Of a stretch of 64,000 bases of DNA, positions 1-11,878 are shown in pieces. Position 1 is the stretch's first letter. Each line of letters begins with the position of its first letter. The notes below the pieces were generated by a model. That model was given only the letters and a program-made list of their open reading frames with translations. It was not told the origin of the DNA and did not search any database. The DNA lies in contig NC_062213.1 of the NCBI RefSeq assembly GCF_902686445.1, positions 41,800,741-41,864,740 of the forward strand. The letters run 5' to 3'. A program made the position numbers and the translations under genes. The stretch is from Sciurus carolinensis. Lineage: Eukaryota; Chordata; Mammalia; Rodentia; Sciuridae.

Positions 1-99
1 AAGTTTTAAGCAATTCATCCAATTAAAAAGAAAAAACTATGTGAAGCACACTAAATCCGTGGTATTAAAAATCAAGAGAGAAGGTCTCCAGGGTGGGAA

Positions 100-258
100 C
101 AGACATTGGCAGGAGACCTGGGGGCTTCCAGGTGTGGGCCATGTTATGTTTCTTTGTGGGGGTGTCAGCTACAGGGGCACACTATGATTTGTGTATCTTC
201 TCTGTGTTTTTTATACTTCAATATAATTTTTCATACAGTCAAAAAGGCCACTGGGATT
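100..258 (+). mobile_element. Possible ancient L1 3' tail fragment
   Basis: The stretch resembles old mammalian L1M 3' ends: a 'gctacaggggcacactatg' block is followed by 'atgatttgtgtatcttctc' and an AT-rich 'ttatacttcaata' tail. Similarity is by recollection only and the copy is diverged. No coding capacity is claimed for the short frames here. Confidence 0.35.
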
Positions 259-371
259 ATAATTGGGATTTTATTATGGTGTATCTTTCATAAGAATGAA
301 TTTTTTGACTAATTCCTTTCAACAAATTATGGGGTGTTTAGTATTATTCAGATTTCATGTTTTTAATCGGA

Positions 372-1068
372 TTTTTAAATTTTTTTATTTTTATTTGTTG
401 TAATTAGTTATACACAACAGCCAAATGCATTTCAATTCATTGTACACAAATGGAGCACAATTTTTCATTTCTCTGGTTGTACACAATGTAGAGTCACACC
501 ATTCATAGGATCATACATGTACCTAGGGTAATGATGTCCATCTCATTCAATCATCTTTCCCATCTCCCAAACCCCCTTCCCTACCCTCACTCCCCTCTGC
601 CCAATCCAAAGTTCCTCCATTCTTCCCTTGTCCCTCCCCATTTTGGATCAGCATCCACATATCAGAGAAAACATTTGGCCTTTGGTTTTTTGGGATTGAC
701 TTATTTCACTTAGCTTGATATTCTCCAACTCCATTCATTTACCTGCAAATGCCATAATTTTACTATCTTTTAATGCTAAGTAATATTCGATTGTGTATAT
801 ATACTAAATTTTCTTTATCCATTCATCTATTGAAGGGCATCTAGGTTGGTTCCACAATCTAGCTATTGTGAATTGAGCATCTATGAACACTGATGTGGCT
901 GCATCACTGTAGTATGTTGATTTTAAATCCTTAGGGTTTATGCTGAGGAGTGGGATAGCTGGGTCAATTGGTGGTTGCATTTTAAGTTTTCTAAGGAATT
1001 TCCATACTGAGTTCCAGAGTGGTTGCACAAATTTGCAGTCCCACCAGCAAAGTATGAGTGTCCCTTTT
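372..1068 (-). mobile_element. 5'-truncated L1 (3' end of ORF2 plus 3' UTR)
   Basis: On the minus strand, 1028 to 804 encodes a relic of the extreme ORF2 C-terminus ([15 protein letters not shown], then [19 protein letters not shown] and [18 protein letters not shown]), matching the other L1s in the window. A 3' UTR and a T-rich (A tail) end near 372 follow. The 3' UTR contains 'tgtacacaaatggagcaca' and differs from the younger L1s at 21.5 and 29.6 kb, so this is an older or different subfamily. It is truncated near 1068, as usual for L1 insertions. No clear target-site duplication was found. Confidence 0.85.
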
Positions 1069-2177
1069 TAAGAGCAAACCTTTGGATTTGTTCAAATCTC
1101 CTGGGTTCCCCCCCCACCCCATGGAATACTTCTTCCTCACTCTCCCCTCTCTGTCCATAGAAGATATAACCAGTACTCTTGCTTTATGACAGCCTCTTCC
1201 TCCTCCTTCTAAGTTTTACTAAGAAAGAAAACTTTAAATTCAAGGTCATTATTAGGATTTCCTGGGAGCATTCCTTGCCTATTTCTGGAATCCTTACTTA
1301 GACCTTACACATTCTCAGACAGTTCACCATTATGGAGTTAGATATTATAAATATTTATCTAAATGGAAAGTTTTAAAGTGCTCTATGATTTCCTTATTCT
1401 TCTTTGATCTTGAGTTTTCTCTGTTTTTATTTGTTTATTTTTGTTCAAGGTCATTGCTATTTACTATTTTATTCAGGTAGGGTATGAGAGCCATGTATTG
1501 CTGCATAGCCCAGTTATCTTCCCTTCTGGCTGGTAATTGAAGGGAATCTTGGCTAGCAAAGGAAGCTCAGCTGACCTTGCTCTTTTTTGTGGAAAGTTCA
1601 TTAAGGTTATGCTCCTAGCTTCTTATGTAGCACAGTGGAATGTCAATCTGATAATCCTTTCAAGTTATGTTTATGTGTGAACCCAAAAGATTGATTGTTT
1701 TTCCTTTGGAATTCAGAAATTTCACAAAAAGCCACTTGGGTGTGTATCTTTCCTCTTTGGTCTAGCCTTGGCTTTGGTGCAACATTCCAAGATACTTATT
1801 GACCCCTTTCTATCTGAAAGAAATGTTCTTGCATTATTGTTGAACTGTTGCCTCATCTCCACCTCCACCTATCCTTCTGGAAAACTGGAATGACTATTTC
1901 CCCTTGTGGTGGCCATTTCTTAGTGTTGGCTCTGAGGTTTCTTTCTCCCACCTGACTCTCCAGTCCCTGAAGTCAACACTGACTATCCTACTCTTCATTT
2001 AATTCAATTCGTTTTAACTTGAAAATCATATTTGTTTGTTTAAATCACAACTCCTCTTTTCAGGACTTTTCCTAAAACTCCTCAGCTTCTCTTGTTATTT
2101 TTTGTATAGGTTATTAACTATCTCCTCTAGTAGCTCTAATTTTTTATGAACATTATTCTTTATGTTCTGATTGTTTG

Positions 2178-2180
<3 letters not shown>
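1069..2180. other. No recognisable feature (low-copy DNA)
   Basis: The stretch is AT-rich with scattered C-rich runs. No coding frame, known SINE or LTR was recognised; very old repeat fragments may be hidden. Confidence 0.5.

Positions 2181-2224
<44 letters not shown>
2181..2224. repeat. (CT)n microsatellite, about 22 units
   Basis: An uninterrupted CT dinucleotide run of 44 bases, likely length-polymorphic. Confidence 0.98.
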
Positions 2225-2225
<1 letters not shown>

Positions 2226-2789
2226 GTTACTGTCCTCCTCTGATGTATTATTTTTTCTGTTTTCACTCCTTGGGGCTCAGGGGAAGCTGCTAAGAACCAC
2301 ATGAGACGCCACTTCCAAGTGCAATCTATAGCCCTGCCATTTCTGCCCCAAGGACTTGTAACACAAACAGTGGGCTGCTAAACACATGTGAGGGCCACAG
2401 GAAGGGAGCCGTTACATTTTCCTATTTTTTCATGGCCTCCACACATCAACGATGAAATGGCCTTGACCTATCTTTTCAGCCCTGGAGATGGGATGTATCA
2501 TTCCAGAGGATGCAGAGCCTTCCCTGGGGTGGGTAATCCCCCAGGGCTGTCTCTCTAGGAGAGTCCATGTTAGATCCCTACCTGAGTCCTTCAGACACTA
2601 GCACTCAGGCTCTCCTATGATCCAGAGAGAAGAGAGTTGCTTAATCCCAGGTCCCATTCACAGTCCTTACTGTCTGTCTGCACTAGGGAAGAGAAAAGTT
2701 AGGATTGTGTGAAAGCGGAAAGAGTTGGTCACTCAGTGAAGTCACCAAGATCCTGTATTCCAGCTCGAATTCCTTCTGATCCTCTTGTC
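2225..2789. other. No recognisable feature (low-copy DNA)
   Basis: Mixed-composition sequence with no supported gene or recognised repeat. Short frames on either strand lack any family resemblance. Confidence 0.5.
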
Positions 2790-2925
2790 TCAGTGGTTCT
2801 CAACCTTGGCCGCCATTTGCAATCTCCCCAGGAACTTGTCAAAATGCTGACTATCAGGTCCACACTCATGGAACTGGTCTGGAGCACAGCCTGGGCTTTG
2901 GAACTTCTTAACCCTGCCTTCTCCT
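2790..2925 (+). mobile_element. MER5A-like hAT-Charlie DNA transposon relic
   Basis: It begins with 'cagtggttctcaaccttgg', the characteristic terminal sequence of the non-autonomous MER5 family. The matching interior follows: 'ggaacttgtcaaaatgctga', a 'caggtccacac' block and 'aactggtctgga'. The far end is degraded. The copy is ancient and non-coding. Confidence 0.7.
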
Positions 2926-3119
2926 GCCACACTCCCTCAGGACACAGGTGAAGCCAAGGAGCAGCCAGGGTTGAGTGTCTGTGATGTAACCTGGTGTGCT
3001 CACTCTTTTCCCATCTTCATGGCTTTCATTCTTCTTTGTACCACCCCAGTTGCATGCTTATTATATCCTCCTCTGCTTTACGTCTTGAGCCCATGTTCAC
3101 TTATTCACATAGTCAGTCA

Positions 3120-3200
3120 GTCATTCACTTCCTCACTTCATTCATTCATTCAGCAAACCTTTAATTTCTGCCATGCTCCAGGAAGCAGACTGTAGAAGAC
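3120..3200 (+). mobile_element. Possible L2 3' fragment
   Basis: A 'cattcattcattcagcaaac' motif with a following 'catgctccagg' is typical of L2 LINE 3' ends (attcattcaacaaatattt...gtgccaggc). It is short and diverged. Confidence 0.4.
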
Positions 3201-3224
3201 TTGAAGATAAATTAAAGTACCTGT

Positions 3225-3310
3225 GTAAATATATTTGGGGGTACAGTTCTATGATAGAGCATGTGCTTAGCATGTGTGAGGTCCAGAGTTTGACCTGCAG
3301 AAACAATATA
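3225..3310 (+). mobile_element. ID-type SINE, diverged
   Basis: The body follows the tRNA-Ala-like ID plan: a box A-like 'tctatgatagagcatgtgct', 'tagcatgtgtgaggtccag', and a box B-like 'agtttgacctgc', followed by an AT-rich tail. It directly abuts the L1 at 3335. Many substitutions indicate an old copy. Confidence 0.65.
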
Positions 3311-3334
3311 TATATTTTTTTCAATTTTTCTTTT

Positions 3335-5419
3335 TTGTGTGTGTGTGTAATCATACGTTTACCTAGGGCAATGATGTTTATTTTTTTTCCCTTCCCCCCC
3401 ACCCCTCCCACCCCTCTTTTCCCTCTATACAGTCCTTCTTTCCTTCATTCTTACCGCTCTCCTTATCCCTAACCCAAAACCTAACCCTAAACCTAATGCT
3501 AACTCCTCCCACCCCCCCTTATATGTCCTCATCCGCTTATCAGCGAGATCATTTGTCCTTTAGTTTTTTGAGATTGGCCTATCTCACTTAGCATGATATT
3601 CTCCAATTTCGTCCATTTGCCTACAAATGCCATAATTTTATCATTCTTCATTGCAGAGTAATATTCCATTGTATATATATGCCACAGTTTCTTTATCCAT
3701 TCATCAACTGAAGGGCATCTAGTTGGTTCCACAATCTGGCTATGGTGAATTGAGCAGCAATGAACATTGATGTGGCTGTATCTCTGTAGTATGCTGATAT
3801 TAAGTCCTTTGGGTATAGGCCAAGGAGTGGGATAGCTGGGTCAAATGGTGGTTCCATTCCAAGCTTTCTGAGGAATCTCCACACTGCTTTCCAGAGTGGC
3901 TGCACTAATTTGCAACCCCACCAGCAATGTATGAGTGTTCCTTTTTCACCACATCCTCGCCAACACCTATTGTTGCTTGTATTCTTGATAATCGCCATTC
4001 TAATTGGGGTGAGATGGAATCTTAGGGTAGTTTTGATTTGCATTTCCCTTATTACTAGGGATGTTGAACATATTTTCATATATCTGTTGATTACTTGCAC
4101 ATCTTCTTCTGTGAAGTGTCTGTTCATTTCCTTAGCCCATTTGTTGATTGGATTATTTGTATTCTTCGTGTAGAGTTTTTTGAGTTCTTTATAGATTCTG
4201 GAAATTAGCGCTCTATCTGAGGTATGGTTGGCAAAGATACTCTCCCACTCTGTAGGCTCTCTCTTCACATTGCTGATAGTTTCCTTTGCTGAGAGAAAGC
4301 TTTTTAGTTTGAATCTATCCCAGTTGTTGATTCTTGCTTTTATTTCTTGTGCTATGGGAGTCCTGCTAAGGAAGTCTGATCCTAAGCCAACAAGTTGAAG
4401 ATTTGGACCTACTTTTTCTTCTATAAGATGCAGGGTCTCTGGTCTGATTCCGAGGTCCTTGATCCATTTTGAGTTGAGTTTTGTGTAGGGTGAGAGATAG
4501 GGGTTTAATTTCATTCTATTGCATATGGTTTTCCAGTTTTCCCAGCACCATTTGTTGAAAAGGCTATCTTTTCTCCATTGCATAATTTTGGAACCTTTGT
4601 CTAGTATGAGAAAATTGTATTTATTTGGGTTTGTGTCCATGTCCTCTATTCTGTACCATTGATCTACCTGTCTATTTTGGTACCAATACCATGCTGTTTT
4701 TGTTACTATTGCTTTGTAGTAGAGTTGAAGATCTGGTATTGTGATACCCCCTGCTTCGCTCTTGCTACTGAGGATTGCTTTAGCTATTCTAGGTTTTTTA
4801 TTCTTCCAGATGAATTTCATAATTGCTTGCTCTATTTCTGCAAGGTACATCATTGGGATTTTAATTGGAATTGCATTGAATCTGTATAGCACTTTAGGTA
4901 GTATAGCCATTTTGACAATATTAATTCTGCCTATCCAGGAACATGGGAGATCTTTCCATCTTCTAAGGTTTTCTTGAATTTCTTTCTTTAGTGTTCTGTA
5001 GTTCTCATTGTAGAGGTCTTTCACCTCTTTTGTGAGATTGATTCCCAAGTATTTTATTTTTTTCGATGCTATTGTGAATGGGGTAGCTTTCCTAATTTCT
5101 CTTTCTGAAGATTCATCACTTATGTATAAAAATGCATTGGATTTATGAGCATTGATCTTGTAACCTGCTACTTTACTGAATTCACTTATGAGTTCTAAAA
5201 GTTTTCTGGTGGAATTTCCAGGTTCCTCTAAATATATAATCATGTCATCAGCGAACAGGGATAGTTTGAGTTCTTCTTTTCCTATTCGTATCCCTTTAAT
5301 TTCTTTGGTTTGTCTGATTGCTCTGGCTAGAGTCTCAAGGACGATGTTGAATAGAAGCGGTGAAAGAGGGCATCCCTGCCTTGTTCCAGTTTTTAGGGGG
5401 AACGCTTTCAGTTTTTTTT
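3335..5419 (-). mobile_element. 5'-truncated L1 (3' half of ORF2 plus 3' UTR)
   Basis: About 2.1 kb of L1. The 3' UTR (3340-3530) carries a short telomere-like tract at 3466-3503. The 3'-most ~90 bases seen in the L1s at 21.5 and 29.6 kb ('attgtaaacaaatgggata') are missing and replaced by a GT-rich run. The 5' truncation near 5419 is just upstream of the reverse transcriptase FADD region. No clean target-site duplication was seen. Confidence 0.92.
3529..5419 (-). pseudogene. L1 ORF2 C-terminal part, truncated and frameshifted
   Basis: An open frame runs on the minus strand from the truncation point near 5419 (GCPL-region, then FADD and [15 protein letters not shown]) down to 3693, with no interruption for more than 550 codons. 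It includes the C-terminal cysteine motif region ([18 protein letters not shown]). The frame is lost near 3725, at RLWNQ followed by LDALQLMNG. The true C-terminus ([20 protein letters not shown] to SLISG) continues in another frame and stops at 3529. The protein would lack the endonuclease and most of the reverse transcriptase, so it is dead. Confidence 0.9.
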
Positions 5420-6479
5420 AAAAAAACTACTGTAGACTGCTCATCATGCTGTCCTGAAAAGTGCTTGTATGCAAACAAGTGTTACTACGAATTTAGTTTT
5501 TTAAATCCAGATGAATAAAGACTGCAGTGTCAAATGTTGCCAACAAATGGGAAAAGCCAGAGAGATCTGTGAATAAGAAAACCTCAAAAGTCACATAGCA
5601 TGCAGACTTGGGCTGCCAGCATCAGTCACTTACTAACTTAAAATCTAAACTCCACAAAGAAATAAATAGCAAAGTTCCCTTTTCCTGCCACAGATTTCTC
5701 TCCTTTTCTTTTCCAGACTGAGTATATTCATAGTTACTATATAAAAAAAGTTTGCTCTGAGTCACTAAAATGGAAAAACCATGTCTAACACTAAGCTTTC
5801 CCTGCAGCCTAATGTTTGCAGATGGTTGGTGTGCACTGGTTAAGAGGCAGGGAAGTAGGGGATGTCCTGGCTTCTCTGCCACCCCCTGAAAGCCACCTGC
5901 ATAGGTCATATCTTTCCCTCACATACTGCTGGCAACCCAAGCCACCTCTTTCCATTCTGACTAGACATGTATGTGGACAGACTTTTCAAAATGTGCAAAC
6001 AGAATGCACCCACGAGAAGGTGTGTCCTGCAAAGAGGTTGTCCTGAAGGCTGCGTTTCACAAACACCAGGAAGAGCAGGGAGCATTAATTTCCAAGTTAG
6101 AACCACAAATACCACCAAATCCGAGCAATTTCTCTCCCCTCTCAGCTTACTGTTTTTAGAGCCATATCTCATCAGTCTGGAGTTTGACTAAGAACCAGGA
6201 AAGAAACCAAAAATGACCCTCGGCATAACTGAAGGTGGTAGAAGTTCTACACATGGGCATGAGGGCACCTCGCATCTGGAAAGATCCAGGCCTCATCCCA
6301 CGTCCATTTCCGTCTGGTAATTTACACTCAGTGTTAGCAAGTCTGAGTAGTATCTGGTTTCTAAATCTCCAACAGATGATTAGCAACAAATGGGAAGGCA
6401 TATAAAGGATGATACAAGCACCATACCCAGAGTCCTGAGAAACAAACAGGGGACAGAAAAAGGGAAATATGCACACAGC

Positions 6480-6482
<3 letters not shown>
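5420..6482. other. No recognisable feature (low-copy DNA)
   Basis: Several short overlapping frames occur on both strands, but none shows a domain, homopolymer-free conservation or splice context. I see no gene. Confidence 0.5.

Positions 6483-6525
<43 letters not shown>
6483..6525. repeat. (TC)n microsatellite
   Basis: A 43-base TC run. It produces long Ser-Leu and Arg-Glu shadow frames on the two strands, which should not be read as genes. Confidence 0.98.
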
Positions 6526-6529
<4 letters not shown>

Positions 6530-7129
6530 TTCATCAGTCCATTCCAGTTTCAATAAATATGAGTGTTTCATCTCTTTCTGGAAATTTGGATACCTGGCCC
6601 CAAGTAGATGTACCCTCCTCCTTGTCCTGGGTTGGGTTGCCTGTGAAGCAGATTTCAGGATATACTAGGGTGCATGTTTATCCAGAAGGCCCTGGGGATC
6701 AATGCTGTGGAGGGAGAGGAGGGAAGCAGAAGTGGGCAGAGAGAAAAATCAGGCCACAGAGCAGCACAACTGTAACTTTGGCCAAGTGCATGGAAGCTCT
6801 GGAGCCTAATGGCCCTTTGGACTTACCCTGAGTTGAACCATGAGAGGAAGGTAATTTATGGTGGTCCACATCAGTGGGCATTGCAGTGGGCTACCTGGCT
6901 CCTCCAGGAAGGAGGCTCTGTGTGACTGAGGCAGATCTCGAGGGGCTGACTATGAAGGCTTTCTGCCAATAGCTTCCCCTGAGGCTGTGGTTATAACTCC
7001 TTCACTGAAAGGGACTGAAGTGACACATCACAGTATCCACAGCAATCCTTGACTCATTCTAGAGGACTAGCATATTTTCACCTTCTCTGATGATGACTAA
7101 GACTGCTAATTATCCATTAAATGTCCATT
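6526..7129. other. No confidently recognised feature
   Basis: The segment 6620-6760 is purine-rich and may be an old LTR relic, but I could not assign it. No gene is supported. Confidence 0.4.
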
Positions 7130-7590
7130 CCAGATTTTGGAGTCAGGGTAGTATGACATCTAGATAGAAGATTTTATTCCCCTGCTTTTCTTTTTCAGTT
7201 GATGTGGCCACGTGTTTTGGTCAACAAGATACGAACAACAGTGTTGTGTGGGAGTTCTGGGAAGCCTTTTAAAAAGTTACTCAGCTTTCTCCCCTTCTTA
7301 CTCCCTTCTGCCTTTCTTCTACCTGAAATGTGAACATGAAGCAGAGCCCTGGCAGCCATCTTGGACCAGGAGTTAACTCCGAGGATGGAAGCTATGTACT
7401 AGCAAGGAGTGTCAGGAGGACAGCAGAGCCTGAGTCTCTGATAATTCTAGAATGGACATGCCATATTTGAACTTCAATTTCTTAACTTCTTTTTATAAAA
7501 GACAAATATATGTTTATCCTGTTTAAACTACTGTTATTTTGAAGTTTCTGTTTTGTAGCCAGATTTGACCCTAACATATCCAGGACCTGA
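7130..7590 (+). mobile_element. Ancient interspersed repeat, probably LTR-like
   Basis: Features recall a widespread old mammalian repeat: 'gatgtggccacgtgttttgg', 'tgggaagccttttaaaaag', 'gcagccatcttggaccagg', and a terminal block 'ctgttattttgaagtttct' ending in 'ccctaacatatccagg'. I recognise the type but not the family name with certainty. It is non-coding. Confidence 0.45.
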
Positions 7591-8429
7591 GCTCTACTGA
7601 GGATTCATGGTTAAAATAGTTATTTTTTTTTTTGCTTCCCTAATAATTCTGGAATTAATCTCCCATCACCACCATGTCTTAACAGAAGTCCTTATTGTTT
7701 CTCCCTCCACTCGTCACTACAATGAACTGCTTAGACTGTTGCTAGAGAGATCTTCCCATGATAAATTTGAACCTGTCACTCCCACTGTTAAAACTTTTCA
7801 AGGAACTCTTAAACTCTAAATTGTTTGTGATTGAATAGTTTGTCTTATGAATTGAATATTAGGATGTGTCTTACTTCATATTTGTGTTTGCATTGCTATT
7901 CAGTTTTCATTGTACATTTATAGGTATCCAAGGAACATTTGCTACAAACAACACTGACAGTTCTTCAGACTAGGAAGCCACTGACTGGCATAGCATCCCA
8001 TAATAGACAATGAAGGAACATTTATCAGTGAGCTGAGAGGTGGACAAGTCTTGACCTAATTCTGAACCACAGGTTAGCAGCTACTCTCTTCCCCAAACAG
8101 CTTCACTCTTTAATAAACTCTCATGATCAGCTGAACTAGTCCACTTTTCCTTTATGTATCAGTGCCCCGAGCATACCCTGCTCTTCTGCAATGAAATGCT
8201 GGTTACAGAACACCATGAACTCCAGTCACATTCACACTCCATGGCTTGGATAGAAGCGTCTTCTCATATAAGTATTGAAGGCTTGGTCCTCAATACAGCA
8301 ATGTTCAGGGGTGGGGCTTTGGGAAGTGAAACCACAGCTTTGAGATGAAACTCTATTACCCACTTCTGCTGGCAGGTGAGACTGGCATTTCTCCTCTTCT
8401 GCTGGCAGGTGGGGTCTGTGCAAGGTTGC
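7591..8429. other. No recognisable feature
   Basis: AT-rich low-copy sequence. Near 8358-8412 the motif 'cttctgctggcaggtg' occurs twice, 32 bases apart, as a small local duplication. No gene is supported. Confidence 0.45.
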
Positions 8430-9230
8430 AGGACTCTGCCGCCGAGACGTGTTGCTGCTCTTAAAGGTGGGCCATGCCCTCCAGGGTTGCAGCAGACCCT
8501 AGTAGCTCACCATCAATCTCTTCTTCTTTCTGAGTTCTTTTTTCATGAATTTGAAGAATGAAAATCCACAGACCAGGATAAATGAGTATTAAGAGTAGAA
8601 TTTATTGAAGAATAGTAACAGGAACAGAATTCTTACAGCACAAGAGGAGACTGAATAGCAGGTTTTCTCTGTTGGAGTGTGCTAATATATATAGCACTTG
8701 GGTAACTGCTATTGGTCCAAACTTATGTTAATTAGGGTTTAGAAAAGTAATAACTCTATTGGTACAAACTTATGTTATTTAGGGCTTGGAAAAGCAATAA
8801 CACTATTTATTAGCCTTGAATCCCATTCAGGTTTGCCCTACTTCCATTTCCTGGAAGCTTTGGGAAATGGGAAGTTGAAGTCATTGAATTGTACACGTTC
8901 AGTGGGGTGTCTGGAGCTGCAGCACTGTATAGAGTGTGCTTCTGCAGCAGGCACCCCCATTGTGAGCAGGCTGGGCATGGGTGACAGATTGGTTCACCCT
9001 GGCTCACCACCGTGCTGGTCCTCCAGGTCTCAGGTCCATGCTGACACGGACCTACTGCCACTCAGCAGCAGGTGCTTACAGCCTGTGCTTCAGCCCATTC
9101 AGCTGCCACTCTGCCACTTCACCAGTCCCCTGCTTCTTCCCAGCAGGGACAATTGGGCTGGCTGCACAGCTTGGTGGCTGAGGAGTCATGTCATTTGGAT
9201 CATAAGAACTCTGACCTCATAAATGAAGTG
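8430..9230 (-). mobile_element. Candidate solo LTR of an endogenous retrovirus
   Basis: Read on the minus strand, the order of signals is that of an LTR. Two 47-bp direct repeats each carry a CCAAT-type box (plus strand 'ctattggtccaa' and 'ctattggtacaa'). They are followed by an AT-rich TATATATA at about 8688-8696 and then by AATAAA at about 8602-8608. This matches U3 enhancer repeats, promoter and R-region polyadenylation signal. Ends, TG/CA termini and flanking duplication were not found, so the boundaries are guesses. No internal viral genes are present. Confidence 0.35.
8711..8804. repeat. Two-copy 47-bp tandem repeat
   Basis: 8711-8757 and 8758-8804 are head-to-tail copies differing at a handful of positions. 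Each starts attggt(c/a)caaacttatg and ends ...caataac(t/a)ct-like. It could be a duplicated enhancer in the candidate LTR. Confidence 0.92.
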
Positions 9231-9689
9231 GTCTATCGATGGGTTCAGAATTGAATTACTGCTGGAAAGTAGTGGAAACTATAAAAGATAGAACCTAATT
9301 ACAGAGAGTAGGTCCTTGGAAGCATGTTCTTGTTCCTCGCCTCTTCCTTTCTTGCTCTGCTTTCTGGCTACCATATGCTGAAAAACTTTCCTCTCCCATG
9401 CTCTTGTGCCATGATGATCTGCTTCACTTTGGGTCCAAAGCAATGAAGCCAACTGACCATAAACTGAAAGTGCTGAAACCATGATCCAAAAGAAATCTTT
9501 TTGCCTCTAAACTGTTTTTCTCAGGAATATTGTCACAGTCAGAAAAAGCTGATTAATGCATTCAACAAGACAAGTTGCTTGCTTTGGTTTTTAGAAGCTG
9601 CCAGTGGGTTTTACTGTGTTACATTACTGTATCAGTATTTTTCCTTTTGATACAAACGTCTCTGATTTCATTTGTGTATACATTTAACA

Positions 9690-9840
9690 GTAGCAGCACC
9701 TTTGTTTTTGAGGTGATTGTAGATTCATGTTCAGTTGTAAGAAAAAATAATACCTTCCCCCTAATTGCCCACTATCATAGCATCTTGTAGAACTATAGTA
9801 CAATATTACAACCAAGAAATTCACATTGATACAATCCAAC
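9690..9840 (-). mobile_element. Ancient L1M 3' UTR fragment
   Basis: Antisense match to old L1 3' UTRs: 'tgtagattcatgttcagttg', 'aagaaaaaataatacc', 'agaactatagtacaatatt', and 'cattgatacaatcc'. It is non-coding. Confidence 0.65.
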
Positions 9841-11104
9841 CAATTTTTTAAACTTTTATTGTTTTTTTTTTCTTTTGTATGCATTATGCATTTGAAAGGC
9901 AATTAACACTTGTACTGTGAAATTCAACAGAAGATGCATAATATGTTTTTAAACTTCTGTAGGTATGTATGGTGTGATATGTTGGGATGCTTCTTGTGAC
10001 AAAAATAAACTTTATTAAAAAATGAAAATTTTCAGGGGCTCTTTTTTACCCTTGCTATAAAATCTAGAATTCTTTACCAGGCCTTAAAACCCTTCCAAGG
10101 TACTGACCGTAACTCTCAAGCTTACCTATCAAAATTCTTACCTGGCCTCAAAGACCCAGGCTTTGGATTTACTCTACTTCCTGGAAAATCTTCCTGAAAC
10201 TGGTTCTAGAAAATTACTATCCCTCTTTCATATTAAGAGAAGTCTGTAATTCCTTCTAGAAGAATTAACTCCTCTTTTTCACTCAGTCTATGTTAGATGC
10301 CTTTGTATTTTCATTATTTTTACTTCCTTATTTGCCTGATTCACACAGTGAATGCCCCCAAAATATTTTCTGCATGAATGACTACATGAATGAATAACTT
10401 CTACCACTTAAGAACATTGGGATAAACCATCTACTTCTCTTTTTATGACCAAATTCTAGGTTCCATTGTTGGGAGGAATTTTGTTTAATTGCTTTCTATG
10501 GACAGTACCCCACCCAATGGTCTGAAGATATTAAGTGCTCAATACTTGCTGATAGATAGCTGGAAAAGAAGTGGGAATTCAGATCAGAAGAGTAGTGTGA
10601 GTGCAGACAGTGTGTTCCAGGACAGTGAGTAGACCATTTGGCTCAGAAAAATCATTTTATGGCCCATTTAATCCATTCTAGCAGTGAGTCTGGTATTTCA
10701 GTAACAGGCATTCACTGAGTCCACCCCACTCATGCACTGCTCAAAACAGTGGAAGAGAATTTGCAGCTTCCATATGGGCTCAGTTAGCACCTGTACTCCT
10801 CAGGAACTATGCACAGAAATTCCTAGAATCAAGAATGGAAGGGAGTTAGTATGTTGTACCTGCTCCCATTAACCTCAGGAGAGGTAAGATTTGTCTGGAT
10901 TCTTGTGTAGCTTAAAGTGATCTCCTGAATAACTGCACCATTATTAGTCACTTGAAAGGAGATTCTTACCGTCTCAGCACAACATTTTATTTTACAGAAA
11001 CATAGAGTCTACACACCAGTTTTGTAGTGGTGGCTTTTGTTACATGCCTGTAGCAATGGCATCCACTCCTGCCTGTGAGAAACTTCTCCAGGGTCACTGG
11101 GGAC
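9841..11104. other. No recognisable feature (low-copy DNA)
   Basis: AT-rich sequence without a supported frame. No repeat family was recognised. Confidence 0.5.
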
Positions 11105-11285
11105 AGAAACACATAGGTTTGAATCATGGTTCTGCCACTTTCTTAGCATGGATTAAGTCCCTTCTGTCTCCACATCTGTAAAATAAGGAAAAATGATGAT
11201 CCTGTCTTATAGGGTAGTTGTGAAGATTCTGGGGGTGATATGCAAGAACCCAGAATGTCAGGTGCTCAATAAATGATAGCCCTGA
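11105..11285 (+). mobile_element. MIR SINE
   Basis: The conserved MIR body is readable: 'ggtttgaatcatggttctgc', 'cactttcttagcatgg', 'atctgtaaaataagg', 'tagggtagttgtgaagatt', and 'ggtgctcaataaatgatag'. It is an ancient tRNA-derived SINE, nearly full length. Confidence 0.85.
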
Positions 11286-11431
11286 TCATCTTTGTTATAG
11301 AAGAACCATAATAAATGATGGAGTCTGGCAGCTCAGGAACAGAACAGAAGGGAATGTTCTTCCAGGCATCTTGCTTTTCATTGTGCTGGATCACTGGTGC
11401 ATGCATACAATAAATAATGATTTTACTACTT

Positions 11432-11878
11432 ATGGTAAGTTAAATAATAATGGTCCCTCCCCACCAAAGACATCCATGTTCTAATCCCTGAAACTTATGA
11501 GTGTACCTTTATATGGCAAAAAAGAATATTGTAAAGGTGATTAAGGTAGTATTTTGAGGTGGGGAGATATCCTGTAATATCCAGATGGACCCTAAATGCA
11601 ATCTCATGTCATCAAAAGAGATAGGAGGAGGGCAATTAGACACACATAGAAGAGGAGAAAGTGATGAGGCCACAAGTAAAGAATGCCATCAGCGACCAGA
11701 AGTCAGGAGAGACAAGAGAGAGTTTGCCTCTGGAGGGCGTAAGGCCCTGCCTTGATTTTGGCCCAGCAAAGTGACTGGACTTCCAGCCTCCAGAACTGTG
11801 AGAGAATACATTTCTGTTGTTTCAAGACATTAAGTTGTGGTAATTTGTTACAGTAGCCACAGAAAGTTAATACACCAT
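11432..11878 (+). mobile_element. MLT1-type LTR (ERVL-MaLR)
   Basis: MLT1 hallmarks occur in order: 'catgttctaatccctgaaac', 'tatatggcaaaaaagaat', 'aaaggtgattaaggtag', 'gggagatatcctg', 'gaggccacaagtaaag', and near the end 'cttccagcctccagaactg', 'aatacatttctgttgttt' and 'ggtaatttgttacagtagcc'. It is a solo LTR with no internal region, old and diverged. Confidence 0.85.

Noticed and set aside
6380..6831. Frames rich in Ser-Leu or Arg-Glu
   Set aside because: Products of the TC microsatellite at 6483-6525. The same applies to frames across the GA run at 42203-42275.
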